This document shows, piece after piece, positions 49,823 to 63,242 of a stretch of 64,000 nt of DNA (position 1 is its first letter; each line of letters starts with the position of its first letter). The position numbers and the translations under genes are program-made. Under the pieces are notes generated by a model. It saw nothing but the letters and a program-made list of their open reading frames with translations. It had not been told where the DNA came from and did not search any database. Origin of the DNA: Pomacea canaliculata (Eukaryota; Mollusca; Gastropoda; Architaenioglossa; Ampullariidae); NCBI RefSeq assembly GCF_003073045.1, contig NC_037590.1, forward strand, positions 18,090,708 to 18,154,707, read 5' to 3'.

Positions 49823-49972
49823 TGAGCCAGCAACTAAAGCTATATGATGGCAAGGCAGCCAATCCTGTAAACAAATGCCACGTGCTGAGAAATAACAGCG
49901 TGCCCGAGATGAGAGCTGAACCCAGGGCAGCCAACCCTCACTATATTGGTGACAGGCACCACCGGACCACAC
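49823..49972 (-). repeat. tRNA-derived SINE, family 1, minus-strand copy
   Basis: On the minus strand: GGTGGTGCCTGTCACCAATA, the B-box-like GGGTTCAGCTCTCA, then CTCGGGCACGCTGTTATTTC and GCATTTGTTTACAGGATTGG. Same order and near-identical blocks as the copy at 16901-17052. It lies downstream of EXOC7. Confidence 0.8.
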
Positions 49973-50299
49973 TATCACAAAAAAAAAGAAAAAGAAGAAG
50001 ATGGAAATGGAAAACAAAAAGAGAGAAGGGGGTGTGTGTGTGCACTTGCTAATTATGTGAATGCGCATATGAAAGAGAAGGGATAAAGCATAACCAAAGA
50101 CACAACATACATCAGAAATTCACTGGTGGTGCAAAATAATAAGTTATATTTTTTTAATGTATATTTGGTAGACAGAATATTGCACATATAAATTAGCATG
50201 TAATATCTCTAGAAAACCTGATGTTTTTGTATTATTTGAAAATATCTACCAGCCTCAAATAACACTGAAGCATTTAATTTGTCCTCACTAGATGTAAGC

Positions 50300-50305
50300 T
50301 TTATT
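50300..50305 (-). other. Candidate poly(A) signal of EXOC7
   Basis: AATAAA on the minus strand about 640 bp after the stop. A nearer AATAAA sits at 50713-50718 (about 230 bp after the stop); either could be used. Confidence 0.4.
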
Positions 50306-50945
50306 CAGTGACACTGGCGTGATATCTAGAATGCAATCCCGTATCAGATCAGTTTAGAAAACATACATATTATAAAGCTTTGTGTTATGTGAAACAGGAA
50401 GCGTGCAGCATTTTCTAGTTTACAAATGGAAATCCTCAGATAAGTTTCCATTAAAAAGGAGAATTTCAACTTTCTAGTGCAACAAATATTTACACCAAAC
50501 TGGACATATGCCACTGAATCCAACACATTTTTATGAACAAGTTTTCTGCTCACTCCTCAGTTCTTCATCTTCATTCGTGCACTTATTTCATGTCTGCATG
50601 GTGTCATTCGACTGTTGATGCTTATGGTTCTTGTTTGGTTGACTGCCGGTTTGTTTGTAGTCTTGTGTGTGCAGCACAACGAGCTTGCATCCACATGCAC
50701 TTTACACATTCATTTATTTATCATTATCTCGAGGAAGATATCCAATGTACAATTTCTGTCACACAATTAGAGGACACATACGAGTTTCCTTTATGCAGGA
50801 AAGCTGATCACAAATATATTTTAACAAATGTAGGCTGTCACTTTACAACAAAAACAAGGCAAACTCTTGCAGACACACTTCACAGATCTGTACCAAGGTC
50901 TGACATGGTACCAACAACTGCCTCAACTCTGGGCTCCTGAACAAT

Positions 50946-53900
50946 TTAGGCCGAAGCATCAAAGAAACTTTCCAAGAGCTTGCCCACAGCCTGGACATCA
51001 AACTTCACATATTTTGCTCTGTTTTTTGTAAAGCTGAGGACACTGTATTTTGTGTAAAACATCTGATATCTTGGCACCATGTACTCTTTGTTTTCCTTAA
51101 TAAGCTGTTGACGCAGTTCAGGGTCAGGAATAGCATAGGCTTTCTGTATGCGGTGGATCTCTTCCAATTCTTTGTTAAAGCCCTGAGAACATCCCATCAT
51201 CATCTTATCGACAAACCTTGCATTCACTCAATGTCTTCTAATAATGTGAAACTAAACATGAAATAACTTTATCAGTGAAATAATGAGAAAGGGAAGCAGT
51301 CTAATGGCAAGAGCAATGGATCCAAACTTGAATGAGCAGACACTAGCAGGTTCAATACACATATGACATAGTGTTACTTCCTCTAGTTGACCCAGCTGCG
51401 TAGTGGGTACCTGACTTGTTTAGGGCTTGGAAAAGTAAGGTCATGGGATTATCTTTACGTTTACCCACGACAAGCCAGCAAAGTATTATATCAATAATGA
51501 AAAGAAGACGCATTGTACAATGCAGCCTGACAAAACCTGAAACATTAAGTACCATCAAGACTAAATATGCATTATTCTGTTACTGTTTCCGTAAAAGAAA
51601 TAAACCATCTGTCTAGAATTCTAACACAAAATGTACTAGGATCATAACCTAAGCCACAGAGTTTTAACTTACAGTAAACTTGTCCTTTATGTTCTGCCTT
51701 TCTTTATCTTTCAGCTGGAACAAAAAAAAAAACCATTGCTTGTCTAATAATGATTCAAGATTGAACCTTTTATAGACATTTTATAGATATTTCTTGAGTT
51801 TAAAGAGACAGTTGATAAAAGAGTGGATTGTTCCAACTAATTATATTTTAAAGAAAAGATTGAAAAGTAAAGCTTACTTTAACTGTAGAATCTATGTTCT
51901 GTGCTCTCTGTAATGACATGGGTTTGTCCATCTCCAGTATATAGTGCAACACCTTACTCCAGCTGCAAAATCCATCAGTAATTAATTTGCCGTGTGGTAC
52001 ACACCAAGACATTAAATGAATCTGTAAGAAGATGCAGTAAGCAGAGAAGCACAAAGAATACAAGACTAAGCTTCTTCCTACCTCTGTGAGTAAATCCTCT
52101 TCTGCTCCCTTATTTGCTCTTCATAGTATAAAGCTACCTCTTTGTTCCACAGCAGCAGCAAGTCTAATAGCCCTGTCTTACGCAAAGATTTGATGATGTA
52201 ATTGAAGTTATTCAGCATGAAGATTGGGCGCAGGCCTGGCTCACTGTATGTTTCTGATTTGTTACTCAAATTCAAACCCAGTGCTGACAACACTCGAGCT
52301 GAAACCAGAATCTTCTTTGCTCAAACTTTGTAGATACTGATATCTTATACTGATCGACAGAATCTAAAGTTGTTGTTTTTTTTATAAATAAAATATTCTT
52401 GCAACCAAAACATAATAATGCAATATCACATATTGTGCATTATTGATATAAACTTTTATTAAAACATACATTAGCTGGGGTTTAACTCAAAAAAAAGAGA
52501 CAAACAAAAAGACAACATTATTAAATAAGATCATTTTATAAGGAAAATGTTGTCTCTCAATTTTAAAATATATACATGAACAGATAGAAACAAAAGAAGC
52601 ATTAAGTATTTGAAAAAGGACAGAGAATCTAGTACTATCGTCCTTGAAGCACACTTTACTCTTACTCATGTAGTCTGCAACTTTCATTTTGCATGTTTCT
52701 GGTGTTATCATCGCCGATGGAGTAGCTTGCTCACCTAAGATAGAAAAATCATCAGGTCACAAATAAAAGTGATGATGATGAGAAATAAAAAAAAAACATG
52801 TCATATGCAGATCCACAAATACAGATGTGAAGATGTTTCATGTGCACTTAACATGTATTTAGCATGTAGAACTTTAGTAAAAAAATCTGTCTAAATCATA
52901 CCATGCATCAGCAACATTGCTCCTGCAGTTTCTGCATACTCTGTTAATTGCTCCAAGAATATTATAGTCTGCAAATACAGTTCAATTTCTTTTTTAACAA
53001 TTAGTGAACATATATTCTAAAAATGCATTAATTAGATCTATGCAGACCTATTTTTTTTCTAATAGGTCCCAGCCAACAGCTGGTAAAAATCATACTTTCT
53101 TATCAGTTTTGAATATATCTAGACTTTTAACTTAGCTGACATAGGTATTATTTCTCTCTAGAATAGTCTAGTGAAGTTCATTGAAGACACTTACATCATT
53201 ATGAACATTACTTATGAACTCCAGTCACAAAATTATAGAACCAGCGTCACCATTTTCATCGTCTTTCTGATATCCAAACTGGAAGATTCAGAATAAAATC
53301 TAAAAGAGTTCTTAAAAGATATAAGATATTAAACTGCCACATATTATCATAATAATAATTACAACAAAAAAGCAATGTACATACATGATTTGTTAACTCA
53401 TGAACTGTTCCATCTTTAGGCATGTTTGAAGCTTTATCCGGATCATTCTGTAACAAATTCATCGTGTGTGTGTGAGTATGTCTATGATAATAATTTACCA
53501 ATAATATTAATCATCTGATTCTTTAAAACCATAAAATCAGTGCAAAAATTGTTTTGTTCTCTTGGAGTATTTATATTTTTGTTATTATTGTTCAGTACAT
53601 ATATTTTGACCTCAGGCATACCTACCATTTTTGGGGTATTTAAAGACAGGACAATTATTAAAATTATATATAAGTGTGCATGTATATATATATATACAAA
53701 GAGAAAAACCCTGATTCGTTATTGCCTCTTTTCAAAGAAATAATGAAATAAACACTCCAATCTTACTCTTATGCTGTCTGTGAATTCTTCTAGTGCCTTG
53801 GCACCCTGAAGTAGAAAGGAAAATGGAACACTTTATAGTGTTAAAGGTATAGTGACAGTTTACAAAGTGCCTAAAAAATGGTAATACTGCTATGCCTAAA

Positions 53901-56900
53901 GAAAGAGGAGTATCTGTTGTAGAAATTTTATTAAACTTTTAAGTAAATATGCTTGATTATTTGTAAAATAGAAGCTGTTTTACACAAAAACTTTCATCTG
54001 CTTTTTGGCATCTCGGAGAATCTTGCATGCAGTTGCAGTGGTAGATGATGAAAGTATCAGATAAAGAATCTCAGACTAATCAAATTAATAGTAATGACTG
54101 TAGCTTATCTCTTGAGCTATGTGCCACTTATAAAAAATCTAACAATTGTCAAGAATTAGACGTCAAGGGTTCTCTGTATAGTTTTCACGTTCCCGAAATG
54201 TCCAAAACTTTGCTTGCGGTGAATATCGAACATAAACCAAAAAACATGGATGGAAAAACTGGATGACAACTTTCTACATAAATCAAAGCATTACACAAGG
54301 TCTTTGTGTTAGGTCTTTTATGATGCATCATATAACATTTGAAATGAATGTAATGGTGAAAGCAGCAATAAAACGAAATGTTTAGCACACATAAAGTGGC
54401 CAATGGCAGGTTTCGCAATTACGATCATGAAAAAGAATTCCCGATGTGATGTCAACTGAAGGATATATGGTAAGGAAGTTGTGTGATTTTGATTCTGGTA
54501 TGGTGGCCTATCCGTGTGTGGAAACATATGGTTTTCGAACGTACTTCTAATCATGTAATAATTTGTCTTCAAAAGGTAAGTAAATGGTCAAAAGTTTATC
54601 ATGATAGTAATACAAGCATTAAAACCGAATAAAAGACGATTTTGAGTGAGAAACTGTTGCGATACCTTTAAAGGTTGGGGTATTTATATCTTCCTTACTT
54701 ACTATACTTAACTTCAAATAAAAATGTTCATCCAGAGGATATTTCCTCTACTCAAAGTTCTTTATATTGTCAGAAACATATATTTATCAAGAACCACGTG
54801 CCTACCAGACAATGAAATTTTGCTTTACATCTGCTTTAACTCAATGAACTTACCGTGCTATCAAGAGTCGATAACAAAGAAGCAAGTTTTAATCTTGTAG
54901 GTGCTTGACAGCCCTGGAAAACAACATAGCAGTAAAATGAAATCTACCAGCCTCTATAATGAATCTCCAAATAACAGCAAGTGCAGCTTATATAGCTTAT
55001 GTTCAGAAATTCATAGTTACAACTAAGTTTTAAGGATGACTAGAAAACTAGCACAGCAGTTTTCCCACTATCCTTAAGAAAGTCTTCTCCCTACCTCTAA
55101 TATTAAATCAAATTCTGGCTTGATGGATCTCAGGTGACGAACGATAGGGAAAATAGACAGAACTGCAGAGTATTCATGGCGCTGCATACTCTTTCGGGTT
55201 GCTGTTGCAATCATCTGATGAACAGATGATCAAATAAACTGAAAATATTTGCATTATCATTATTTTGGAAATCTCAGCATAACATTAGAAAGTTGCATGT
55301 CTTTTTGTTTTTCACTGGAAATTGTGAAATTATTAATTGGAAAATGACACAATAACACAAGCATGTACTAGAGGGTTCACAAGAACAGAATAATTCTCTT
55401 TCTTTGATACTTACCAGATGACCCGACTATTAGGTACTTAGGGACTGCAACTAATAATTGGGTCACCTGGTAAAATTAATAAAGAATGAGGGGACTAATT
55501 TTTATGAAGTGACAGTCATACAAAAGTAGCATACCTCGCCTTCAGATACTACAGTGTCAAGGGCTTGCTGTATGACAGTATCAAAAACATTTCTCTTGTT
55601 CTTCTGAGGCACTATGCCCTTCATCAGGTGCAGCTCACTCTGAAAAGGCACAATTTAAATTCGAAAGTTATGGAGCATACAAATCTAAAGAAGAGTATAA
55701 GTGCATTTAGACTAAATCCTAATTTAATAATAATAACAGAAATTTATATAGCGCTTTTCCTTGCTTTACAGAAGGATCAACGAAAGAAATATAAAAAACA
55801 TAAAGATACAATTAAAGACATGATTTAATGATGCACCATATAAAACTCCATGCACATAAAGGCACATAAGCTTTCATGGCTCATTAAATCTTGCCACTGC
55901 TGCATGCCGCTGTCAACTGAAACATGCATCATCACAGTTAAGTGCCCATCCCCTCATCTTACCTGCATGAGTCTGAGTAGTGCACTGAGTTCACTGATGT
56001 ACAAGTCTGCTTCTAAGTCTGCTGAATCGTCTCGTGTGCTGTCATTTGCTGCTGACCCTTGACGCCTGTGCCCTGAAAGAAAGGCAATTACACTTGCCTA
56101 GTTTACATTCCTAGTCACAATCCTAAGGGTGTATGTTAATAAATAGAAGTCTTAAAAATAATACAATAATAATATGAATAAAAACCTGGATGAGCTCACC
56201 TGGTTCAAAAGTTGATTTATTCAGGGCACTAGATGCCTTTTTTGTAAAGTTATTGCTGCAAAACAAGTACACAATACTTTAAAATTTTCTGACGGGAAAA
56301 CATTCATAACAATGCAAAAAATTTTAAGCTGAATCACTATATCCGGCACACAGAAGACAACTTCGCTGAAAATGTAAAATCAAATAAAATTTATAATGTT
56401 TCTTACACAAGCCGCATCATACTTTTTCTTGAAGGTGCATCCTTTGACCCCCGAAATTTCCCTCCCTGCATAAAAGAATACAACACAAAATTGAAACCAT
56501 CAAGAATTCACTGGTTAGGGATCTCCATTTTGTTATACAGTTTAAAAGATAACAGAAAAATAGTAACAATAAATATTTATTTCAAACCTGCTTGTCCTTT
56601 ACACTGGAAAATCAAAACATCCAAAAAAAAATAAAAAAGCAGGCCAATAACTGAAAATAAATTTTAAATTTCAACAGCACAAAAATGTAAGGATGGAAAG
56701 AAAAAGTGTAGCTAAAAATGATGAAAAATCAAAACATGATCTTTTTATTAAGAATGTATCTTTTAACCCAGAATGACATAAAAAAAGATGACCTTAAAAT
56801 ATTTCCATTGCTGTTATTACCTTAAGAGAGTTCATCTGGGGAAATAATTCTACAAAGTGCAAAAATGAGTGATGTTCACTAGTTTTTGCTTAAGGCAATA

Positions 56901-59900
56901 CTGTAAGCTCCCCAAAAAGCATTTACAAACTCAAAGTGGAGTTAAAAGGTAAATAAAGTATTAATTTCTGTTGTCAAACTAGCAATATTTCTATGATATT
57001 CTCAAAATGGTAAATATAGAAACAAATGCATAAATTCAATATTGTTCATTTCTACATAATTTTAGTCTGGATAAAACAAGTTTCATACCAATAGCTTTCA
57101 CATGAAGTACTAATTTTATGAAAACCATATCACTTACAATGGATGGAGAATTCTGACTGATAAAAGAAAGCTGTGATGAAGTGCCACTTGAAGAGCGCAG
57201 GTGCTCTTTCAACCTAGAAGTAAAATAAACAAAGCATTACAAGCACAGTCCATTTAATTAACAAAATAAGTAATGAATTTTATGTAACCAGCACAATGTC
57301 TCCCTCTTAGTGGTTACACAGGGTTAGGCTGGTCGAGTAATAAACACAACACCAGAGAGCTTGTTTATTGTTTCTTTATATAGTAGATTATATGATGGTA
57401 GCACAATTTCATGGACAGTAAAACGTCTCCTATTTGTAAAGCCTCAGTGAGACAGAATCTTAGAAACAAAGCTAAAAGAATTGTTAACTTCTCTCTTTCT
57501 TTCTAAATGCAAATTCCTATCTCCTCTCATTCTCTAAAAATTTTCTTCAATTCCCTAATGACTATATCTTTTTCACACATCAAATTTCCCATCTACATCA
57601 TTCATACACATGAATTTGATGTCATTCATATCCACTTGCTCTTTCGTGCAAGGCCTACACATGTACAAAAGCAAGAGAACAAACTCTAGATCATAGCTAG
57701 ATCCATGAAAAAGAATAGGATAAAGTTAAGTGGAATCATACAGTTACACAACATAATGGTATCTATCTCCTTCTACACAAGTCTACAGGAATACAAAAAT
57801 ACAGCACCTAATACAAAGCTCTTTGATACAGTACTCTATTTCTGTATTTATGTGCTCAACTTCATTAATGTGCTGCTAAACAGAGCAAGCAAGTGTCCAC
57901 GCAGGGCCTGGTTACATTATCATTGAGAGCAGCATGTCCTATTACTATGTCCTATTTCATGCCTCCCTACTTAACCGCCACCTTAAACGCAGGGTAACAA
58001 AGGATGTTTCTTAGTGTCATTGTGACCTAGTTCCCACAGCTGATTTATAGTTCTTAAATCAAAAATGTCAAGGGCTTAGGGCCAAGACTTTGTTTTTACC
58101 TTGGCGTTTACCCATAAAGAATGTTTATACAGTAACTCATGATAGAGTGCAATTGTCATGTCAAAATGCTGTAAATAAAGACTGTATTTCTATAAGAGCT
58201 AAATTCTCACCCTTGTAAAGAGCGTGCAAGTATGTTGGCACGAGCCTGTCCATATGACTTGAGATGATCAAGTGATTGACCTTGTTCCACCAGCCACTGT
58301 GAAATAGTTATCAGATCTGTAACCACCTTTTCTGGAAGTTGTTCTAATCCAACATCCCTGTCAGTTCCAACTGGTGGCAGATCTGCTCAAACATAAGAGA
58401 AAAAATGGAAACAATTTTTTTTAAAAAAATAAATAAATACTGCTGTTAAAAATCATAGTTTTTTGACATTAAAGTATTAGAAAGCAGTTCAAGGAATCAG
58501 ACTGAGATATTTTCATAAGACTGTAATTTTATTTAAAGAAAAATTTGCTTTCAAAGATTATTTGAGACAATCAGAAAATGAAACACTCTTATCACAAGAC
58601 ATACAAGCTCTACCTTCATCTGCTGACAGCAAGTCAACAATAACAACAGGTGGAACTGGATGTCCATGACGGTTCAGCAAAGAGCGAAATTCATGCTGCA
58701 GTGCCTGTATACCATCTATAAAAATGTGACTCTGAAAAGTGAAGGGAGAGGAAAAAGATAAATTCATCTATAATACAAATGCCATGCTTATTACCTCCGT
58801 GAAATAAATGCTAACTAATTCATGTAATGCTCAATAGACAGAAACTTACAATAATTTCTAGCTCCTTTTTGCCACCTGTCTGTGCCTGAAAGTACTTCTG
58901 CGCCTTTAACACTTTCTCCATGCATGCCAGATATGTATCAAGGTCACAGGCAGCTGGCCTGAAATACACGAAGACATGACTATCTTTACCAAAATAGTGG
59001 CACGTTTAATCCTCTGAGCACTGCCAAAAAGTACAAGTATTACAAAGACCAGCTAATAACTAAAGACTGTGAAGACAACAGTGGGTGAAGTTTGTTTTCT
59101 ATTATTGCTGCGCTCAAGTAAACATTAGACTAAGAAACCTACACATTTTTGGAAAGGAGAAAGTTTGAAGTTTGCAATAAAAGTAATAAAAATTTTCTTC
59201 CCCAGGCTTCCCCAGCGAAGCCACGTACGATTGTGGCCTATCGTGCCCAAAGGGTATCATAATTTCATCTTTACTTATTAATAGCCACCAACATTTTTCT
59301 TTTTAATTAAAGTTAAATCTAACATTATTAAGCTAACAATTTTAACTCATGAAAAAATAATGTCCATTCACACTTATATGCATAAATGTTTACCTTCTTC
59401 CGTGCACTTTTTGTATATATATATAATTCATTTATCTAGTTTTCTCTGCTCCACTTACAGACATTCAAGCATACCCACCCTTCTTTGATTGTTGCCTCAA
59501 CATCTTTAGCTGCATGATAATGGCTTAGCACAGTGTCAAGACTATGCATAGTTTTTTCAATATCTGTTGTATAAGTTAAGGATTATGGGTAAAGACATAC
59601 AATCTTCTAATGGCCTATTTATTAAAATAAGTTAATTTTAATGCAAGCAATCACTTGGTAAGTAGAGGATACTTTCTTGGCGTCTTCGAAGATTTTCAGT
59701 CTCATTATAGACAGGAACAATCGTGCTTTCAAGTCGCTGAAGCCTGCTCTCAAAACTTGTTAGTATGCCCAACATATTCTGAGAATTTGCACTGCATCGA
59801 CTTAAACAGTCTTTTAGCATTGCAAGATTATTTGCTTCCTGAAACAAAAATTTCCATGTCAAAGTTAACAATTGGCTTTGTTTGAATAAAGGTTTTTGCA

Positions 59901-60621
59901 TTTGCAAATGTTCCTTAACAAAATTTTGGATTGATCTGATCATTTTTATTAATCTTTTTGTCAGATGAACAATCATACATAGACAAATATATCTACAGTT
60001 CTAACGCCATATCTAATACCCTTGGGATAAAGACTAACACCGTCAGCAATGTTTGGTTTAGTTCACACAATTTTCTCTAGAATTAAATGTTACTAATTAT
60101 TGTAAGATATTACAGTGATTGGAACTGCCAAATTAATTTCAGGAAACATTGAAAGTTTCTGTGCATCAATGATCGACTTACATGCGGATGATCACTCTAC
60201 CTCGTCTTTTTCTGAGACAATATCGGGTTTGAGTAGGATCTGAGTTGAAGATTTCTTGAGACTTTTGCATGTGTTATATCTAAATCTTTGAAATGCTCCT
60301 GAAACTTCTTGGATTGTTGTATTTTTGTATACCTCGTGCATTTAACAGTTTTTTGATCAAAGGACCTGATGCGACACATTCTTACGACAAATTTGCACAG
60401 TAATGAGTGTGGGTGGGTGTGTTTGATGATTCTGTAATAAGGCGATATTTTATAAGATAGATTCAAATGACATGGGTAGTCGATATATAGTGACTTTTAG
60501 CTATTGCTGGTGGGTGAGTCTCAAACATTAATGTTTATGAATGCAAAAGAAGCAAACATGGTAGACAAACCTTATCAAGCTTTCGGTCGATGTCATACTT
60601 TAACTCTGCTAGTTCGTCCAT
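50946..60621 (-). CDS. EXOC7: Exocyst complex component 7 (Exo70)
   Basis: Subunit of the octameric exocyst that binds PI(4,5)P2 and tethers secretory vesicles to the plasma membrane. Twenty-one exons, in coding order: 60621-60571, 59838-59673, 59563-59479, 58958-58850, 58731-58614, 58382-58211, 57213-57138, 56465-56407, 56255-56200, 56072-55963, 55639-55535, 55214-55095, 54913-54854, 53805-53767, 53447-53385, 52968-52902, 52734-52666, 52298-52082, 51962-51878, 51714-51673, 51182-50946 (TAA). The total of 2,106 nt gives 701 residues, the normal length, and every splice phase closes without a frameshift. Seen: an N-terminal coiled coil with FESRLQRLE and ETENLRRRQE, a middle FPIVRHLR, NDPDKASNMPKDGTVHELT, MLNNFNYIIKSL, and a C-terminal lipid-binding end SFTKNRAKYVKF...LLESFFDASA. 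The start MDELAELKYDIDRKLDK is the only ATG joined in phase to exon 2. It is head-to-head with the MXRA7-like gene. Confidence 0.96.
51300..51470 (+). repeat. SINE-like fragment in EXOC7 intron
   Basis: GTCTAATGGCAAGAGCAATGG and GCAGGTTCAATACACA are A/B-box-like. They are followed by GTTGACCCAGCTGCGTAGTG, TACCTGACTTG and GGGCTTGGAAAAGTAA, related to the bodies at 27925-27955 and 21195-21215. Confidence 0.5.
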
Positions 60622-60744
60622 CGCGTTATTGTAAACAGCATAAGGGAGAAAGGGGTGTAAGTCCTATTCTCTTCCTGTCGCAGCCACTGTCGTCTGCGAG
60701 GTCTCGTACTTATTCGCGAGAATGTGTTAATTTGTTGAGACAAG
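60622..60744. promoter_or_regulatory. Divergent promoter between EXOC7 and MXRA7-like gene
   Basis: Only 123 bp separate the two start codons, so both 5' UTRs and promoters must overlap here or start within it. It contains CTTCCTG (60671-60677, an ETS-type core on the minus strand) and TCGCGAGA (60714-60721), close to the TCTCGCGAGA element known from bidirectional housekeeping promoters. No TATA box is evident. Confidence 0.65.
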
Positions 60745-63242
60745 ATGGCGTCGCTTGGTTCAGAAGTTCTAGGCTTTTTGATGCAAAATTCGCTATACGT
60801 GATATTTGCAAGCTTAGTAACAGTAACAGTCATTTTACTTTCAACATCTTACTTGAAATATAAAATTCTGACTTCTCGAACTTCAGAAAAAGAGCCGCAG
60901 AAGATTTCTGATAAAATATCAGCGGTAAAGGATAAGCCAGATGTGTCGTCTGCTTCAGAGAGCAAGACAAATGGAGAAATAGCAGGTAGATAAATGTGAT
61001 GATCGCAGTCGCCTTGAGCCCGTATGATTACCCATAATTCAATTATTGTTTCGATGTTTTCTCTTTTATTAAAACTAGAGAGCCTTTTTAAGTTGGAGGC
61101 AGTCGATCATAAACGACAGACAGAAACAACTGCAATCGCATATATAATTTACGAAGTCTGAAAAGTTATTCATACCTTCTCCAAAAAGCCTTTGAAGAAT
61201 TCCTTTTATTTATTAATTATTAATCATTATTATTCCACCAGCTGTCGACTAGGTAAGTAATTCATAAATGGTATGGCCAGTCTATTATTTTGTGCTAGCC
61301 AGCCGATTTATTCTCTGTCGGCTTCTTATAAGGCATTTCGCCTCAAATGCCCGTTTTGTTTTGTTTTGTTTTGGATTAGACCCTTAATGACCTAAAAGGA
61401 ACTACCACCTAGTCTCAAAAATTCCTTTTTTTATTTAAGATTCTGAAGAAAATGTCTTTCACCAGCTGCTACAACACTTTGTATCCACAGTCTCTTTAAG
61501 CCATTCCAGTCAGCTTACCCTCAGCACCACTTAACTGAGACTGCTTTGGTATGGGTGTCAAACGATACTTTATCTGTTTGCAGTCATGGCTACATAGCTC
61601 TTGATTCTGTCAAATACTAGATGTTAATGAGCAAATTAAAGCTCAATGAAGAAAAGACTTGTCATCCTGAGTCAGTTATCCTTCAAACATGCTGAAACAT
61701 CTGCCTATGTCCACATCGCTCACTTTCTCTGGAATTATAATTACTTTTTCTCAGTCTGTCAGAAATCTTGGAGTGGAGTAATTTTTGAAAAATCAATATC
61801 CTTCAAGAATTATGTTTGCTCAGTCTGCAAGTACATTGTTCTGCACAGGATCAGCTACATCAGACATCTCCTATCTGTTGCTTCCCCAAGCAGCTTATGT
61901 CAGCATTTGTACTGTCCAGGCTAGTCTACTGTTTGCGGATCTCCCCGACTGTCTGCTTGATAAGCTCCAGATAGCCCAGAACCATGCTGCTTGCATTGTA
62001 TTCCACAAACATAAGGCTGATCATGTGACACTACTGTGTGATCTGCACTGGCTCCCAATTCGGGCTTGCATCAAATTGAAGATCATCATACTTTGCTGTT
62101 GTGTTGTTCATGGTCTTGCTCCAGTCCCTCTTGAGCTTGTGTTGCCCTACTAGCCTGGCTGGTCAATTTGCTCTGCCTGCACTAGTTTTCTCACTGTCCC
62201 ACATATCAGACTGGAGAATTTCAGCCATTGCTCATTTTCTTTCTCTGAACATGATATTTGGAACACCTTCCATTTCTTTGTGCAGTAAGGATAATACAGG
62301 TAGTCCTCGACATACGACGTTGATCCGTTCTTACGCGGCGTCGTATACCGAATTTCGACGTTAGTCGGATCATATGTTCATACAGTACTGTACCATAATA
62401 ACAGTACAGTACTGCAAACACTTAGCCTATCCAAACACCTATCTTAACACAGTACCCTACATAATTATGAATAAGCATAAGTACAGTAAAATATTGTGCA
62501 GTACAGTACTGTACTGGACTCTATGACTTCCGCCACATGTGGAATGAGGCGCACGTACAGTTCAACTTACAACGCTAAACCTCGTAAGTCGGAATGAGCG
62601 TCGTATAAAGTGTCGTAACCACGAAATGACGTAACTCGAGGACTACCTGTATATGCTTTCCAGTTTGGACTTAAAACCTCTTAAAACCTATTTTTCATGT
62701 AAGATAAGTCCTTAAAGAACCCAGATTTTTCTCTGATCTCTCTCTCTCTGACATAATATAGTATCCATGTTACAAGAATTTGATAGAAATTTTAATATTT
62801 ATTTTAAATTCAAGATTATGTTTTTTTATTTTGTAATGTATACAGTATACTTCACCTGGAAGTCTCATTATATTTAGGTCCAACATGCACAACAGCTTCA
62901 ATAACAGTTTATTTTAATTATAATTAATGAACAGGCATAATAAACTTGATTGATGTATATTTTTCTACAGGCGATGAAGTTGACGAAACTGACGATGAGC
63001 CAGTAATTGACCCAGTTACATATTGTGAACACATTCAGGGAGAAATCAAGAAAGTCAAACAGAAAGTTGCTACTCGTAAAATATGTGAGGGCCTGACAAA
63101 AGAACAGTTAGCAGAAGAGAGGGAGCGTCAGCGAGAACAGCTGTCACAAATTTTCAAACTGATGCAGGAACAGAAAGAACGTTTTGGCATTAACTCTATG
63201 GAGGAAATGCAAGACCAGATGCGCCTCTATGCAAATTTCTAA
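60745..63242 (+). CDS. MXRA7: MXRA7-like single-pass membrane protein
   Basis: Two exons, 60745-60985 and 62971-63242 (TAA), give 170 residues with matching phase (G|GC). The N terminus carries one hydrophobic segment (about residues 16-35, VIFASLVTVTVILLSTSYL). A charged, Lys/Glu/Ser-rich linker and an acidic patch (DEVDETDDEPVID) follow. The C-terminal helix TKEQLAEERERQREQLSQIF runs to ERFGINSMEEMQDQMRLY, the part that resembles vertebrate matrix-remodelling-associated protein 7. The molecular function of MXRA7 is poorly known. The ATG at 60745 is the first in the short divergent promoter and starts the hydrophobic segment in frame. No AATAAA was seen in the remaining 758 bp. Confidence 0.75.
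61440..62296 (+). mobile_element. Decayed LINE fragment (3' part of reverse-transcriptase ORF)
   Basis: Frameshifted translation shows SGVIFEKSISFKNYVCSVCK, then LPDCLLDKLQIAQNHAACIV, LHWLPIRACIKLKI, VVHGLAPVPLELV and IWNTFHFF. These are the ordered motifs of the C-terminal ORF2 region of CR1/L2/Rex-like LINEs. Several stops and frameshifts mark it as dead. It sits in the MXRA7-like intron and is interrupted by the MITE at 62297-62649. Confidence 0.7.
62297..62649. mobile_element. Tigger/pogo-type MITE
   Basis: A 353-bp element with terminal inverted repeats CAGGTAGTCCTCGA at the left and TCGAGGACTACCTG at the right, flanked by TA on both sides (62295-62296, 62650-62651). The ends and TA duplication fit Tigger-like Tc1/mariner elements. 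The interior has only short GTAC-rich palindromes and no transposase. It is inserted into the LINE remnant. Confidence 0.88.
62650..62730 (+). mobile_element. LINE remnant, portion beyond the MITE
   Basis: FQFGLKTS and, with a frame change, LKPLKTYFSCK match the usual C-terminal FKxxLKTxLF tail of such LINE ORFs, continuing the fragment that ends at 62296. Confidence 0.55.

Noticed and set aside
50533..50940. 135-codon plus-strand frame downstream of EXOC7
   Set aside because: Antisense to the EXOC7 3' UTR region; no domain and no splice context.
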